DNA of 64,000 nt, taken from contig OX459104.1 in NCBI GenBank assembly GCA_949775045.1, forward strand, positions 5,067,306 through 5,131,305, given 5' to 3'. The stretch's first letter is position 1, and the number at the start of each line of letters is the position of its first letter. Shown one piece after another: positions 31,445-43,820 of this stretch. The DNA is from Metridium senile. Lineage: Eukaryota > Cnidaria > Anthozoa > Actiniaria > Metridiidae. Under the pieces are notes generated by a model. That model was given only the letters and a program-made list of their open reading frames with translations, searched no databases and was not told where the DNA came from. Both the position numbers and the translations under genes were made by a program.

Positions 31445-33760
31445 CACCTTCCTTGCTTTACATAATCCATTAATTGCTAAATATAACAATTTTGCAAAGC
31501 ATGACGGGATAGGGGAATCCCCTTGTAAAAACTATAAAGTACCTATATATAAATGAATCACGTGAACACTGCATGTCAGTGGCGGTCTTCAAATTCTTGG
31601 TCCATGCAGCAAGGTAAACTCACGTGGTTTATATATGCTTTTTCCAAGTGATTTTAAACCAGAAATGAAGTTTATGAGTTACACATTTTACCTCGATCGT
31701 AAACTAAGATTTCAATGAAAGTTTAAATATTCCAAATAAGCTATATTTGTGTGATTATCCCTATCCTTATGCGGCTTGTTGCGAAAACTACCAAAACCAT
31801 ACATGTATGTAAACATAAACGCAAGCCCTTTTTCAGTTAGTCTCATCACAGCTAACGCTTTTGCGACAGTCGGCACCAAATCGAAACATCGTTTGGTTTA
31901 AAAAACAATAGAGTTTTTTCCAAACAATTGCCCTAAACTTAACCAAACAATAGCGGGACTGTATTAGTAGGCCAACGAAAACGCAGCTTTCGACTGGTGC
32001 TGTATTAATGTCGCTTTCCAAATTTTAAAGGCACAAAAACTCAGTTTAATGCTCAAGAATATTGCGATTTCAATTCTTTTTATTTTAACTTATTTAATTC
32101 TACATAAATTCATGCCTATTTCTATAATAGATATAATAGATGAGAATATGTGAATTCGATCAATTCTGCTGACTTGCACATTCTCTGAATGCTGAGTCAA
32201 GTAGAGTCCACGCAGACCGTTCTTATTAGTAAAGCGAAAGAAATACAGTCAACATGTACAGACGTGAGAGTATTCAAGTATTAACGGTCGGTTAGATACC
32301 ACAGGAATCCCACACAACTCGATTGTTAGCACAAAAAAAAGCACGAAAATCCGAGACTTTGAGACATCGAAAACACGAAAATCCGAGACTTTGAGACATC
32401 AAAAACACGAAAATCCAAGACTTTGTATCAGTAAACAATATATACCAAAACATAGACTTGCCCTAAGCCTCGACCTCGGTGTGTTTTCCCGACAAAAAGT
32501 GAACAAATCGCCCGAAAGTTAGCTGTACAAAGTGGCGCGTAACTGCGCATTATATTGTACCAGACTAATCAATAAAACGGAAAAACAGACTTTTCAAAAG
32601 TTTAACCAAAACGCAAACAGTTGTTTTCGCTTTGGATTTCAGTGAAAAAAATTCTGTAAAAAAAACGTGCAAGACCTCTCTGGTCGAAAAACAAATCTTG
32701 CACAGCCCGTGCGGCGAAAAAAATATCCTGCACAAAAACCCTGAAATGGGACATTTATAGTCGAATTCTAGACATCTTGAGCTTTAAAATGATATGTGTT
32801 TAAGCCCAATTAATTAGATTTCAACACAGTTGTATTGTTCTCAGAGGTTTTCTTTTGTTTCCCCTGTGAATATGAGTCGCAAAGCAGCGGTAATCGAAAT
32901 GGGGTAAGAGAAAACCTTTGGTAACAACCGTTGAGAACCTCACTTTCATTCCAACGACAACTGATCGCTGTATTCTGATTGGATGGCAATTTTAATCACT
33001 GTACGAGAGATATAATATGATTGGCTAGATAAGATACATATGGGGGTAGGGATAAATTGTTTTTGCTATATCAAAATCCTACTAGTGGGTAGATGGCTAG
33101 GCTGTTAGTTTGCAACATCACAACTATTTAGTCAGTATCACTCAACCAGAAACATCAAATACAAAAGGAAACAATACCTCATTACAACTTTACTTGTCTT
33201 TGATAGTGACTAATAGTCACTAAATAGGAACTATTACACAGTAATAATTTTATTTTATTTCGTGGATATAGTATTTTTGCTCTAAGTAAAAGACTTTCAA
33301 ATATGAGGTGAATATACACAGGAATACCGAGCTGAAAGACTACCCTGGGTACTAGAGGTTATTTTCTACTACAAATACTAGATCAAGAAACCTTCTAGTT
33401 TCTAGTTGTTATGGGGCTGTAATGTTTTGCGAGAATCGCACTCGGGAGGATTATATATTGTTGGATTCGAGACTAAAGGTGTGCTTTATTTTTAGTTATA
33501 GTTTAGTGATTCATGTCATATTGTTACCCAAGGAGACACCAGAGCCAGAGTCAATTTTAATTTCAAAGACATCTTAGCCCACTTGGTTATTGATCCATTG
33601 GTATTTTAAAACAGCATTTAAATGTTTCATATTTTTATATTACACAAAGCTATCCTGGTTTGGAGGATAAATATCTCGCGTGCCCATGTATTATTCTATA
33701 ATTGAAACTGAAATGAAAAATGCATATATGCATTTCTATTCCATCAATGTGATCCTTAAA
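31445..33760. other. No gene seen; short tandem repeat
   Basis: The only clear structure is a three-unit tandem of AACACGAAAATCCGAGACTT type at about 32335-32425. GCATGACGGGATAGGGGAAT at 31499 recurs at about 55637 and 63741. Frames are short and unrecognised. Confidence 0.5.
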
Positions 33761-34416
33761 GGAGATTCCGTAGTTTTGCATTGCGCACGCTCTACTGCGC
33801 ACAATTTTGACCAGCGAGAGCGCGCGCTACAGCTCGCGCACCTTGCGCGCGCTATGTCGGTATTACTAAAAGATCACAATTCGTACATTCAAAGTGCCAT
33901 AGCGCCAAAACGAATACGGTGACCTATCTTTTTTATTTTATTGAATTAAAGATATCCACGTTTTCAAATACATATCTGAGTTTGAATAAAAATCTATGTC
34001 CAGATTTCGAGATATTTCAAGAATTGTGGTTATATTGTGCTACCAAGGTGTTCGCGAACGATACGCTCGAGTAACTTCGAGTATTGCTTTATCGCTATTA
34101 TCTTTTAACAGGTTCACTTTTCTATCCAAGTTTTGTGTGTGAATGAAGATTTGGGGTGCTAAGATGAAATAAAACCTGATATTTCAATCCTAATATCAAA
34201 AAAGAGTACCATTTAATCGCCTTTTATTCTCATTTTATACATCGAAATATTACTCCCGCGCGCCGTCGAAATGAGTAACTTGGACGTGATCTAGTGCCAA
34301 AACCAACACGGTGACCCCCCTTTTTTATTTTATTTTTGAAATGCCCATGTCTTAAAGTATAACTGTACAAAGTTTCAATAAAAAGTTATGTCAAAATCTA
34401 TTACTACGGAATCTCC
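33761..34416. mobile_element. Inverted-repeat element with GGAGATTCCGTAGT ends
   Basis: Ends GGAGATTCCGTAGT and ACTACGGAATCTCC. The interior has two related blocks, GTGCCATAGCGCCAAAACGA at about 33894 and GTGCCAAAACCAACACGGTG at about 34293, each followed by a T-rich run. The ends resemble a repeat I remember from coral genomes. Confidence 0.65.
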
Positions 34417-35355
34417 GTAAGTCCATTCCAGTCCAATTCTTTTCCGTTCTTAAAATTGTCACACGTGATAGGTACCAGGATCCATTGCAAACGTTGTAGC
34501 GGGAAAGTTCAAATGGTTGTCGTAGGAGGAATTGAAGGAGAAGCTGATTGAAATTTTCGCTTTTTTTCATGGTGAGAACAGTTTAAACTGCCTCGAAAAT
34601 ATTTCAACATTAACTATAAAAGCAGCTTGGGAATGTAGGCCTGTGTTTAATTCATTTTGATTGACGAAATTTATTTTATACGACATTCGAACTGAATTTA
34701 CGTGGTTCTTTGAATGTCTTTGAATGGTCGAACGTTTTCTCTAAATTCCTTTGCAAATTCTTATATGAAATCAATGACAACTATATTGCTTTTAATACGT
34801 TTTTTAAGCAATCATCTTTCCATTACTCTTACTGTAGTGGTATATTTTAAAGTGAAACTTGTTTTTATTCTGCAGAAACCGAGCAAAATCAAGACAACAA
34901 CTTCTACTGAAAATTTGAAAATGGTCGGGCCTGCATGATCTTAAACTTCATGTTTTGAGAGAATATCTAGCTGAATACCATTCCAGACAAATGAAAGGAG
35001 ACTAGAATAAAGTGGTGAGCTACAAATCATGGCTGTACTTGTGGTAGTGTTGGTAAGTACATGAAGTATTTTGTAGCTGTTTTACGTTTGCTGTTGCTCC
35101 GGTTGTTTAACTGTAGAACTATAAAAGTGACCATTCTTTTAATGAAGTTTTGCTTGTAATGTTCACTAAGAGTAGTGTGTTTTTGCACGGAATCCAGTAA
35201 TTCTGACAATTGATATTAGCTATTTAATATGTAGTTAACGTTATATAAAATTATTTCAATATAAATTATAGCGGTAATAGTAGTAGTATTTTTTGTAATA
35301 TTTTTAAGGGTGATTTATGGGTTTCAATTTATGGTAGATATTTGGGTGGGTATAT
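34417..35355. other. No gene seen
   Basis: AT-rich. The short frame at 34714-34938 has no recognisable motif. Confidence 0.45.
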
Positions 35356-35605
35356 AAGGTAGTCGTACCACGAGCTCGTACCTATTATCGCGCACATCCT
35401 ATTATCGTGCTTTTCGTAAAAAATAATACATATCTTTTAAAACACTGCTTCAAAATTAATAAAAACAGTTATGGCTGCTTATTCTGTTGCAACCAACGTT
35501 TTTGGTCCACTTTTTTCAATAAACTTTTACACAGAATAGAAGATATATATTTTTTTACGAAAAGCACGATAATTGGATGTGTGCGATAATAGGTACGACT
35601 ACCTT
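35356..35605. mobile_element. MITE with AAGGTAGTCGTACC ends
   Basis: Inverted ends AAGGTAGTCGTACC and GGTACGACTACCTT, with inner arms around ATCGTGCTTTTCGTAAAAAA. TA borders both tips. Confidence 0.75.
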
Positions 35606-37060
35606 AAGTATCGTTGTAAAATGCAAGTGAATAGAGGTGTGTTTTATTTAATTATAGTTTATTGTATCTCTAGTTAGAATTCATGTCATAATTATTGTTA
35701 TAAGTGTTTAAAAATTATGAACTTGCAAATTGTTTGTTTAAAGTTGTATTAATGAAAGTTGTATAAATGAAAGTTGTATCAATTAAATAAATTTATTGTA
35801 TTTTATATGTGCAAAAGCAGTAGCATTCTATATTGATTGATGAAATCATACATTTATAGATATTTCAATTAAAACATGAAAAGTCCAAGAACTTAGAGAT
35901 TAAAATGTGCATAATGCTGAATTTGCTTTTTATGTCAAGGATACTGATACCCTAGAAACTAGAGGGTCTCTCGATCTAGTATTCGTATTTATCATTTGTA
36001 CGTCTGTGTTCCTTATTTTCAAGAGAAACCCTCTAGCCAAACGAGGCTATTCTGATTGGTTTAAATCTATGAAGACCTTTGATTGGATGAAAGCTGACAG
36101 CAAGATGTCAATAAGTTTGCCAAATTTCCAAATATGGCTATAATTGGCGGTGTCAATCAAAACAGCATGGAAGTGAGATTCTAAGCTCTTTATGCCAGGG
36201 TTTAGTCTCGTTGAATCACAAACCGTCAACAAACCGTCAACAAACCGTCAAAATTTACAAACGCTAAAGCAAACGCTAAAGCAATAAGAAAATAACCCCT
36301 GGTACCCAGGGTAGGAAATTGAAAGTAAAGCATTTTATCTTTTGGAGGAAATTCTATATAAAAAGAATATTAAAGTGGTACTCAAAAAAACTGCATCAAA
36401 AAGCTTTTTCAAATGTTTGCTTTCTCTACCTTTCTTTGATGAATCCTTAATGTTTTCAAAAAATTTATGTCTTATTTTTCCAACTTTTGGGAATTTATGT
36501 TTCAAAAACACAGGTTAATCTCAGTCTCTGGGTACTTCACACTCTTTCGATGTAACAATGTCAATTTGCGCTATAACTGTAACAAGGGCAGTTCATGACA
36601 TTCATTTTTCCCACTCTCTTTCAAGAACTTTTATTGTTATGCTTTTCTGACTTTCAGAAATTTTCATTGAATAACAAAGAGAATGTCACTGATGGGCAAT
36701 AAATAACCCTAACTGTCTATCAATATTTGCGACTTCTATCTTAATGTCCAGACAGCATGAAAATAATTTAATTATTATTTCACTTTCTGTCAGCAATGAT
36801 CATTTATGTCCTGCTTTTGACTTTTAGAAATTTGCTTTAAAGAAAACTTTGACTATTAATTAATCACCGGGCAAAAAGCAACATTTCTTTTGCTCATAGT
36901 GCATGCTACAGCAACATGGGCACTAACTACAAATATTTATTTTTCTGCCAGTGCCAAATGAGCAAGTATTTGGGTAAGCATTGATCACAATAAAGCTAAA
37001 CTTTTCATTTCATTTTTTTAATAGTAAGCGATATCCTACTGCTAGTTGAACAGTGGTGCT
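35606..37060. other. No gene seen
   Basis: AT-rich. A short tandem of AAACCGTCAACA at about 36220-36250 is the only clear structure. Confidence 0.45.
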
Positions 37061-37225
37061 GGTTCTTTTATGGCTCCTTTACAATGTATGTGGAGTATAA
37101 AGAGATGGGACCTCTTCTTTAATGTTTTATCCGAAAAGATGCGAAGGTTTAACCATTTGCAGAAGTAATTAAATTACAAGATGCAGCACTTTCTTCTCAG
37201 TATTTTACAACATTTATAACAATTA
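37061..37225 (-). repeat. Degraded SINE of the type at 45950-46117
   Basis: Shares the body words GGGACCTC, TATCCGAAAAGATGCGAAGG, ACCATTTGCAGA and GCAGCACTTTCTTCTCAG with the better copy, in the same orientation. The tRNA-like head is gone. Confidence 0.55.
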
Positions 37226-37243
37226 GTGTATGTAAAAGTCTTT

Positions 37244-37498
37244 CAGGGTTCGTACTGGTCATGGAAATCCTGGAAAGTCATGGAATTTCGTATTTTGGTT
37301 TTCCAGGCCTGGAAAGTCATTGAATTTTGTTGAGGGTCATGGAAAGTCATTGAAAACAATGCTTATCCTGATACTAAAAATATAAATTCTATTCCTGAAA
37401 TAAATATGAAACACAGAATTTAATATCATCGCTTTAGCTAGTCATGGAAAATAATGAAAAAGTCATGGAAAAAGTCATGGAAAGTCATGGAAAGTACC
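37244..37498. mobile_element. hAT-like MITE, second copy, right tip lost
   Basis: Begins CAGGGTTCGTACTGG and follows 17461-17726, but ends GGAAAGTACCTG without the GAACCCTG tip, directly against the reverse-transcriptase relic. Confidence 0.7.
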
Positions 37499-37860
37499 TG
37501 ATTTTCCAACGACATTGTCTCATCAAATATAATACCAATGTTACGAGCAGATGTTGATAGAGCAATAGCAGGATGAGTTCGAAATTGCAAGAGATTCAAT
37601 AGGTTGGGTCTAGGACGACGAGGGTTATTTACAACAAGAATTTCAGTTTTGTCATTATTAAGTTTCAACTTGTTGCAAGTCATCCATCTATCAATTCCTG
37701 ATACACAGGTCTCAATTTTCTATTTTGCTCTATCCAACTCAATTGAGAAAGATGTAGAAAATGCGAAATAGAGTTGACTGTCATCAGCATATAGATGAAA
37801 GTTGATGTTGCACTTCCGCATAACTCCACATATAGTTTTTTATGATAAATGAAAACAAAT
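37499..37860 (-). pseudogene. LINE reverse transcriptase relic (CR1/L2/Jockey-like)
   Basis: Read on the minus strand, HLYADDSQLYFAF is intact, with the catalytic YADD codons at 37780-37791. The frame runs on through one in-frame TAG to NKLKLNNDKTEILVV and an ALSTSARNIGIIFDE block, the usual order of palm and thumb motifs in CR1/L2/Jockey-type LINEs. Everything upstream of about 20 residues before YADD is missing or out of frame, and the downstream end is cut by the MITE at 37498. It is a dead fragment of an enzyme that copies its RNA at a nicked genomic target. Confidence 0.8.
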
Positions 37861-37868
37861 ATCATATG

Positions 37869-37937
37869 CCCTTTTTGGTGTAGTGGTAACACGTCGGACT
37901 AGAAAGCCGAAACCGTTGGTTCCAATTCCTGCCAAGG
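37869..37937 (+). repeat. tRNA-like sequence (Ser-AGA-like anticodon loop), decayed
   Basis: TGGTGTAGTGGTAACACG resembles an A box and D arm. CTAGAAA fits a seven-base anticodon loop with AGA, and GGTTCCAATTCC is a weak B box. The acceptor and T stems do not pair well and the long variable arm of tRNA-Ser is absent, so this is a SINE head or pseudogene rather than a working tRNA. Confidence 0.45.
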
Positions 37938-38039
37938 TTTATATGATATTTTTCTCATGTATCTGTATTTCATTTTCAACCATTATATACAGTAAGTCTG
38001 TTAATTAATACAGAAACACTCAGGCTCTAAAGGATTTTA

Positions 38040-39165
38040 GATAAGTCCAGTAGTAAAACTGATAGAAAAGGAAGGTGAAAAACAGTGTGCGCTAATAGTC
38101 ATATCTGATTTACCTCAGAGACAATTCAAGTGGTATAACATTTGAGGGAAATTGGTGCATTATTAGTCCTCACATATTTTTGAGTAACCAAGTGGAAGGT
38201 GAACATGACACAAATGAGGAATGTGTCAAATTAAGACGCACCCATATTTTAAACCCACACTTGATTGAGCACTTCTTTTTAGGTTTAATGGTTGCTAACA
38301 TGACACTCGCAGTTAAATATCAAAGCCAGTCATAACTATATAAAACAATTCATCATTAAAAACTGAAAGGATTGTGAAGGATGCTTCAATACATTTAAAG
38401 AATCTAATACTAAAAAAATAAACAGAATAAAGTTTGTATATTTGGTTTTGAAGTTTGATCTGCTAATGCTTGGTGCCAATGCGTGGTTATGAGCCCCTCC
38501 CAGTGTTTTAAGGAGCATGGGCATTTATTTTTAGGGATCAAGGGATCAAGGGAGCATGGGCATTTATTGTTAGGGAACAAGGGAGCAAAATATGATAAAA
38601 CAATAGTTTTTGGGGATCATGGGAGCATAAGGTAAAACATTTTAGAGAGGCAGTTATTTTACTCATGGGGAACAAGGGAGAAAATGAAAAAGATGAAAGG
38701 AGCATGGGAGCATGCGCCCCCCACCCCCTTGGGAGGGGCTCGGTTATCCCTATCATTGCACTCAATATTTATTCTCCCAATTCGAATGAATGGCTGATAT
38801 GTGAAATACAATGCGATGGCACTCTGAGGTCTTCAGACATCTCTCTCATGTTTTTTCATTCTTTCTTGCTTGGGTATTCCTGTTTTACCAATATAGATTC
38901 TGTCACAATTGCTTCATGACATCTTTAAACAACTCTCTCTTCTCTTTTTGGAATGAATTGTGTCTGCTGGTTGTCTGAGATTGACCTCCATCTACAGGTT
39001 AGCGATGACACTAAAGACATATTCTTGTTGGCTTAGAAAATGTTGCCATCTTATTACAGTTTCTAATGTGCACTAGCATGTGGTTGAAAGCTTTTTCTGC
39101 AGAATCTTGAGAAGTTATTTTGATAAATGAAATTAGTAAATTTAAATGTTATTACTGGGTGAGGT
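38040..39165. other. No gene seen; GGGAGCATGGG repeats
   Basis: From about 38490 to 38745 the words GGAGCATGGGCATTTATT and GGGAACAAGGGAG repeat, bounded by an imperfect inverted pair (GAGCCCCTCCCA and GGGAGGGGCTC). This may be a degenerate element. Confidence 0.5.
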
Positions 39166-39338
39166 CCCACTTTGGGTCTTTGAGTTAATGATTATGTGAA
39201 GCCTGCAGTTCTCAAAGTCATCGACTATAATTATTCAATACAGTGTGATCCAGAAGTCGTGAACTATTCTAAGCGTTGTTGAACTTCACAGGATATTGAC
39301 GCTATATAAAATATCGTTATTATCGTTATTATTATTCA
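39166..39338 (+). repeat. 3' end of a non-LTR retroelement
   Basis: Ends in ACGCTATATAAAATATCG followed by TTATTATCGTTATTATTATT, a tail type common on LINE/SINE 3' ends. Only about 170 bases can be attributed to it. Confidence 0.5.
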
Positions 39339-40170
39339 GTCCTTATTGAATGTCCCTATATTTGCTGTTTGCTATGTTTTTTGTCTCGGATAGGGTATCT
39401 TTTTGACATTTTGTCTGGGATATAAGGTTACGTTTTAGTGTTTAAGCCTGCTATGCTACGTTTTACAATGAAATGTGAAATGGTATGTGAAATCAAAATT
39501 CTAGGTCTGGGATAGGGTCAGCCTTTTGAGGACCCGTCGGTACGATAACGTCTGAGATCGTGACTCCAAGGCAATAATAGCAACGCACATTATGTTGTCA
39601 ATCGAGTCATCAAATAGACTACTTTTATAAATGGCCACCACTAATTATCATAATATTTGAAATTTTAAGAAGAAGAAAGCTATCATATGATAGGCATTCA
39701 CCATAACAATAACTTGGGACTCTTTAAGAAAAAAACGATTAAATTTGCAAGAAGCTATAAGAGTTTGAAAAATCAGAAAAACGCCAAAACCAGACATCAA
39801 AGGCCTCGGCAGAAAATTACATACAAATCTCTACATTTTTCATCGAGCGTAACTTCATTGGTGTTTTAGTTAGAGCATCAAAACTTTCCAAACATGTTTG
39901 TCGCTGCTCTCGTTACGTACGGCATAACCTCGAGCCAAATTTGTTCCCGTCTGGCCCTCCCACACCAAAAAAGATGCATAATAGATAACTTAAAAGAGAA
40001 TAAAGATGTTGCAGATTCAGTTAAGAACTTCGATTTTATTATTACATTTTTATATAAGCAATTTTAATATGATAGTAAATAGTGTATATATTATAAGGTT
40101 TTTTATATCTTTGTAGATTAATTTTGTCAATTTACATATTTGATCTATTGTATCTTTTATAATTATTATT
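39339..40170. other. No gene seen
   Basis: AT-rich sequence without recognisable exons or element ends. Confidence 0.45.
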
Positions 40171-40471
40171 ACAGCGGTTCTCAGTCACACGTGCACCGCT
40201 CGCATAAAAAGCCCCGCTTAAAAACGTGAAGTTGGTGGACGTCAATCAAACTGTGTTTACAAGACGCATGGTGTTTTTACTTCAGTCGGGCTGCGAAACA
40301 TGTCTGAATCTGACGAAGAGGTTGTTGTAGGAATTCAGACATGTTTTCCAACCCGACTGAATGCAAAACACCATGCGTCTTGTAAACACAGTTTGATTGA
40401 CGTCCACCAACTTCACGTTTTATAGCGGTGATTTTTATGCGAGCGGTGCACGTGTGACTGAGAACTGCTGT
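40171..40471. mobile_element. Foldback element, arms about 130 bases
   Basis: ACAGCGGTTCTCAGTCACAC on the left and its complement on the right. The arms stay complementary through GACGTCAATCAAACTGTGTT and CATGGTGTTTT to a short central loop near 40320. The right arm carries a few extra bases (TATAGCGGTGATTT). Confidence 0.85.
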
Positions 40472-41720
40472 AATATTAATATGTAATTCAGCAATCAAGC
40501 TGAATGTTTAACTCTTTTTTAAGTTGAATCCCAGTTAGGCCCTTGTCAATTTTTTCGTTCGAAAAAAAAATTATTTCCGACACATAGTGGACTGGGACCA
40601 ACTCATGGAAATTAGTTAAAAGAATTTCAAGAATTAGCTTTAGCAGCATTAACACTATTCTCTACTTTCAACTTTCACATTAACCATAATGCCTTCTGTT
40701 TTGGAGGGTAGCTATGATTATTCAAATCAAACTAGTTGTAATTCAAATTTGGATTACAATATCACCCCCCCTCCCCCCCTTCCCCAAATAAAACAAAAGA
40801 AAGAAAAGAACAGAAGGCATTATGGTTATGTGAAAGTAGAGGTTACAATATTTGATGTCATATTAAATGAATAAATTATAAAATAAATACATTTTGACAC
40901 AAAATATAAAATATGTTCAAAAATATTTGATATAAATCGCATGCTGTGATTGGTTGAAAAGCGTTCTCTATAACTCAACAGTGCACGGAGTGTCGAATTG
41001 TTTGATTTTAAGTATTGAATATTTTATAAAAGAAATAGAAAACTCGACAGCAGTGCTCTATCGAGTTTTAGTGCATTTTTGAATTTTAAGAATAGAGAGT
41101 ACGCTGCCTCGTTTTCCATTTCTTCAATAGTATATAAATATATTTTAAATAATATTATATAGCTGTTAACTGTATATTAAATAGTTAATATCAATTTGTC
41201 AGATTTACTGCAGTCTGCGTGAACACTAACCATTCCTAGTAAACATAAGAAGTAAGACTTCATCAAACGGATGGTCAATTTTATAGTTTTACAGTTCAGT
41301 AACTTAGCAACAGCAAATATAAAACAGCCACAGAATAGTTCATGTACTTGCCAGCTCAACACACATTAACAGTCCTGTTTTGTAGCTCATCATTTTGATC
41401 CAGTCTCCTTCTCATTTGCCAATGGTGTTACTTAGCTTGAATTCTTCTCAAAATGTGAAGTTTCTCATTCCCTCCAGTCTGTTTCATCCTGTTTTCAAAT
41501 TTTCTTTCGTTGGTGCTTTCTTGGTGCTGTTCAGTTTTATGCAAAAATGCTTTTGGTCATTCCTGGGAGTAGCTGTGGTGGTCGCCTTCAATGTAAAGGT
41601 AAGAAATTGTTTATTTTATGACAGGTAGTTGACAGTGTTTTGGAAACTAGCGAGTAAACTTTTAAAACTATAGTACAGTCGAAGATAGCGCTAATCAAAC
41701 AATAAAAAACAATAGAATTC
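40472..41720. other. No gene established
   Basis: Contains a small inverted pair (CATAATGCCTTCTGTTTTGG at about 40687 with its complement near 40811). A hydrophobic frame at 41395-41628 is followed by a GTAAGA donor-like site, but nothing identifies it as an exon. Confidence 0.4.
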
Positions 41721-42352
41721 GCATTACTTTGATTCCCAGTCACATGTGACCAACTTTACCTTCAAACACAAATGAATTTTTTTTTGGTGATAGTCAATCA
41801 ACTTTATTTCCAAAGCAACACTATTCAGTAAAATTTCCGTTGCAGATCAGCGATGAACATAGTTTCATCCGGAAAAAAAGATTGAATCAACCCTAAACTC
41901 TTTGAAATTGAGGTTGGGTTGATATCCTAGAAAGAAAAGGTTTGGCAATTTGATAGACCTTTTCACGGTCCTCGTCCACAACCTCACTCTCGAAAGCGTG
42001 TAATATATTCGTTAGAATTTGACCACACCTCGTGGTAATTTTAGCAAATCGAATGTGGTTTAGCGTTGTCTGTACTCTTATCGACAACGATATTCGTCAT
42101 GACAGTGGTCAAAATGTTGTGGAGTCAGCAACAAATTGTGATCACTGTCATGACGAATATCGTTGTCGATAAGAGTACAGACAACGCTAAACCACATTCG
42201 ATTTGTTTTTTTTTTTACTGCCGGATATGTAACGGACAATGTTGTCTGTGATACCTTGGAAATAAACTTCAGTGACGTCCACCCAAACTATATTTTTCAT
42301 TTGTGTCTTTGAAGTTCTTGTTGGTCGCGTGTGACTGGGAATCAAAGTAATT
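41721..42352. mobile_element. Foldback element with nested perfect hairpin
   Basis: Outer imperfect ends TTTGATTCCCAGTCACATGT and its complement near 42330-42350. At the core, 42046-42107 and 42143-42204 are perfect 62-base inverted arms around a 35-base loop. The CAGTCACA word is shared with 40171-40471, suggesting related families. Confidence 0.8.
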
Positions 42353-42916
42353 TGCACAATTTTGCTTAATAAGCTTTTCATTGATATATTGTTATCACTA
42401 TATTGTATATCATAAGAAGGATGAGTCCGAGGAAAGAAAACATGCATCGTTTAGATCCAAGTTTTGGATGAAAAAACGAGAACTTTTCAACAATATTTCG
42501 ACTTTTAATTCAAGTCATAATCATGTCAAATTTAAGTTTACAAGATCAGCTATTTAAAATAGCTCTAACTTCCTAGAGGCTTTCAAGCCTTCATTGATTT
42601 GAGGTCTTAAGATCTTTATGTCTCAAGGGATAGCAGACGTGACCAATTGTCACTCCAGTCAATAACTTCAAAGTTTACCGCGAACAGCGTTAAAGGCGTG
42701 TTCGTTGAACTTCAGCAACACGCCTTGAACCTGTTCACGGTAATTTTGAAATAACTTTTTATTATTTGAGTTATGCCTCCCATTCTAACATCCTCCTTTC
42801 ATACTTTCTCTCCTTTATTTCTTCACACAATTTGATTTTTCAAGTTGGAAATAAAAGTGCTTTTTGTGTTGTTTGCTTGATAACTTTCCCCCAATAAAAA
42901 TTCATTCCTATGACTA
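42353..42916. other. No gene seen
   Basis: A short inverted pair (AAGGCGTGTTCGTTGAACTTC and CAACACGCCTT) lies at about 42692-42730; otherwise featureless. Confidence 0.45.
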
Positions 42917-43007
42917 TATCAGTTATGATTATCATATCGATCATCATTAGTATATCATTATCATATTCATATTAGTATATCATAATCAGGCCATTATCAT
43001 ATCATTA
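42917..43007. repeat. ATCATT satellite, second locus, left part
   Basis: Same words as 25918-26457; interrupted by the MITE at 43008-43304. Confidence 0.85.
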
Positions 43008-43304
43008 TACACCTATTTCAAAAATCGTTGTCGCAATCAAAGCTACAGTCCACACTCCGGCTAAAGCCTGCAAAGGATGTCGGTATTTTCTTCTCTTCTC
43101 GATTTATTCATAGCATATCTTTGGTTGTTCGTGTTTGTGTTATATGACCATAACAAGTTGTTGTTGTGGTAGATATAAATACAAACATTTCTTAAAAAAA
43201 CGTGGAATGAATCATAAATTAAGGCTATCCAACCGGCATCCTTTGCAGGCTTCAGAGTGTGGACTATAGCTTCGGCTGCAACAACGATTTTTGAAATAGG
43301 TGTA
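43008..43304. mobile_element. Tc1/mariner-like MITE gamma inserted in the satellite
   Basis: TACACCTATTTCAAAAATCG at the left and the inverse at the right; inner arms contain AAGCCTGCAAAGGATG and its complement. The flanks are satellite on both sides with TA at each tip. Confidence 0.8.
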
Positions 43305-43390
43305 TCATTATATCATAAGTATATCATTAGTATATTATATCATTGTCATATCATTATCATATCATTAGTTTATCATATCATTAGTATAGA
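43305..43390. repeat. ATCATT satellite, second locus, right part
   Basis: Continuation of the array after the MITE. Confidence 0.85.
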
Positions 43391-43820
43391 TATGATAATG
43401 CACCGCGGTCTCTGTACAGCGTGCATGATATGATTTCAATTGATCAGACGTAGGACTTGATGGTATTCTTCTATAAAGCTAGAAAAGCTAGACACTACTT
43501 GATCAGGCACTGGAAGTAATAGACCAAACACGAGTGTTTCATCCGATATCAAACAAACCACCAAGAAGCGGGATGGAAAAACGAGACAAAGCCGAGTTTT
43601 TTAACCGACTTTGAGGTGTTTTGATAGAGAATGAAACACTCGATCTTTCCGATATTTGATCTAGCTTCTCAAACTCATGGATAATTCTAGGAGAAAATCA
43701 AATCGATTTTCGATGTTAACCAAATGTTATGCTTATCATTACTACATATCAAGACCACTGTTACGGTAATGGTTTACTTTGTTTTCTGTTCATTAATTAT
43801 TCATGAATTTGATCTGGCAT
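43391..43820. other. No gene seen; possible MITE remnant
   Basis: ACGAGTGTTTCATCC (43530) and GGAAAGATCGAGTGTTTCATT in inverse near 43630 form an imperfect inverted pair around AAACGAGACAAAGCCGAG. Confidence 0.4.

Noticed and set aside
33680..33922. Frame of 80 residues with an arginine-rich middle
   Set aside because: It crosses the left end of the inverted-repeat element at 33761, and the composition follows the GCGC-rich element sequence.
37869..37937. A functional tRNA-Ser(AGA) gene
   Set aside because: The acceptor stem pairs poorly, the B box is mutated and there is no long variable arm, so it is listed only as a tRNA-like repeat.
40741..40800. C-rich run followed by A-rich run, considered as a G-quadruplex or origin-like element
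   Set aside because: It is the loop of a small inverted pair (40687 to 40830) and no further support is visible.
41395..41628. Hydrophobic frame followed by a GTAAGA site, considered as a membrane-protein exon
   Set aside because: No family resemblance, no acceptor linked to a neighbouring exon, and a lone hydrophobic frame is common in AT-rich DNA.
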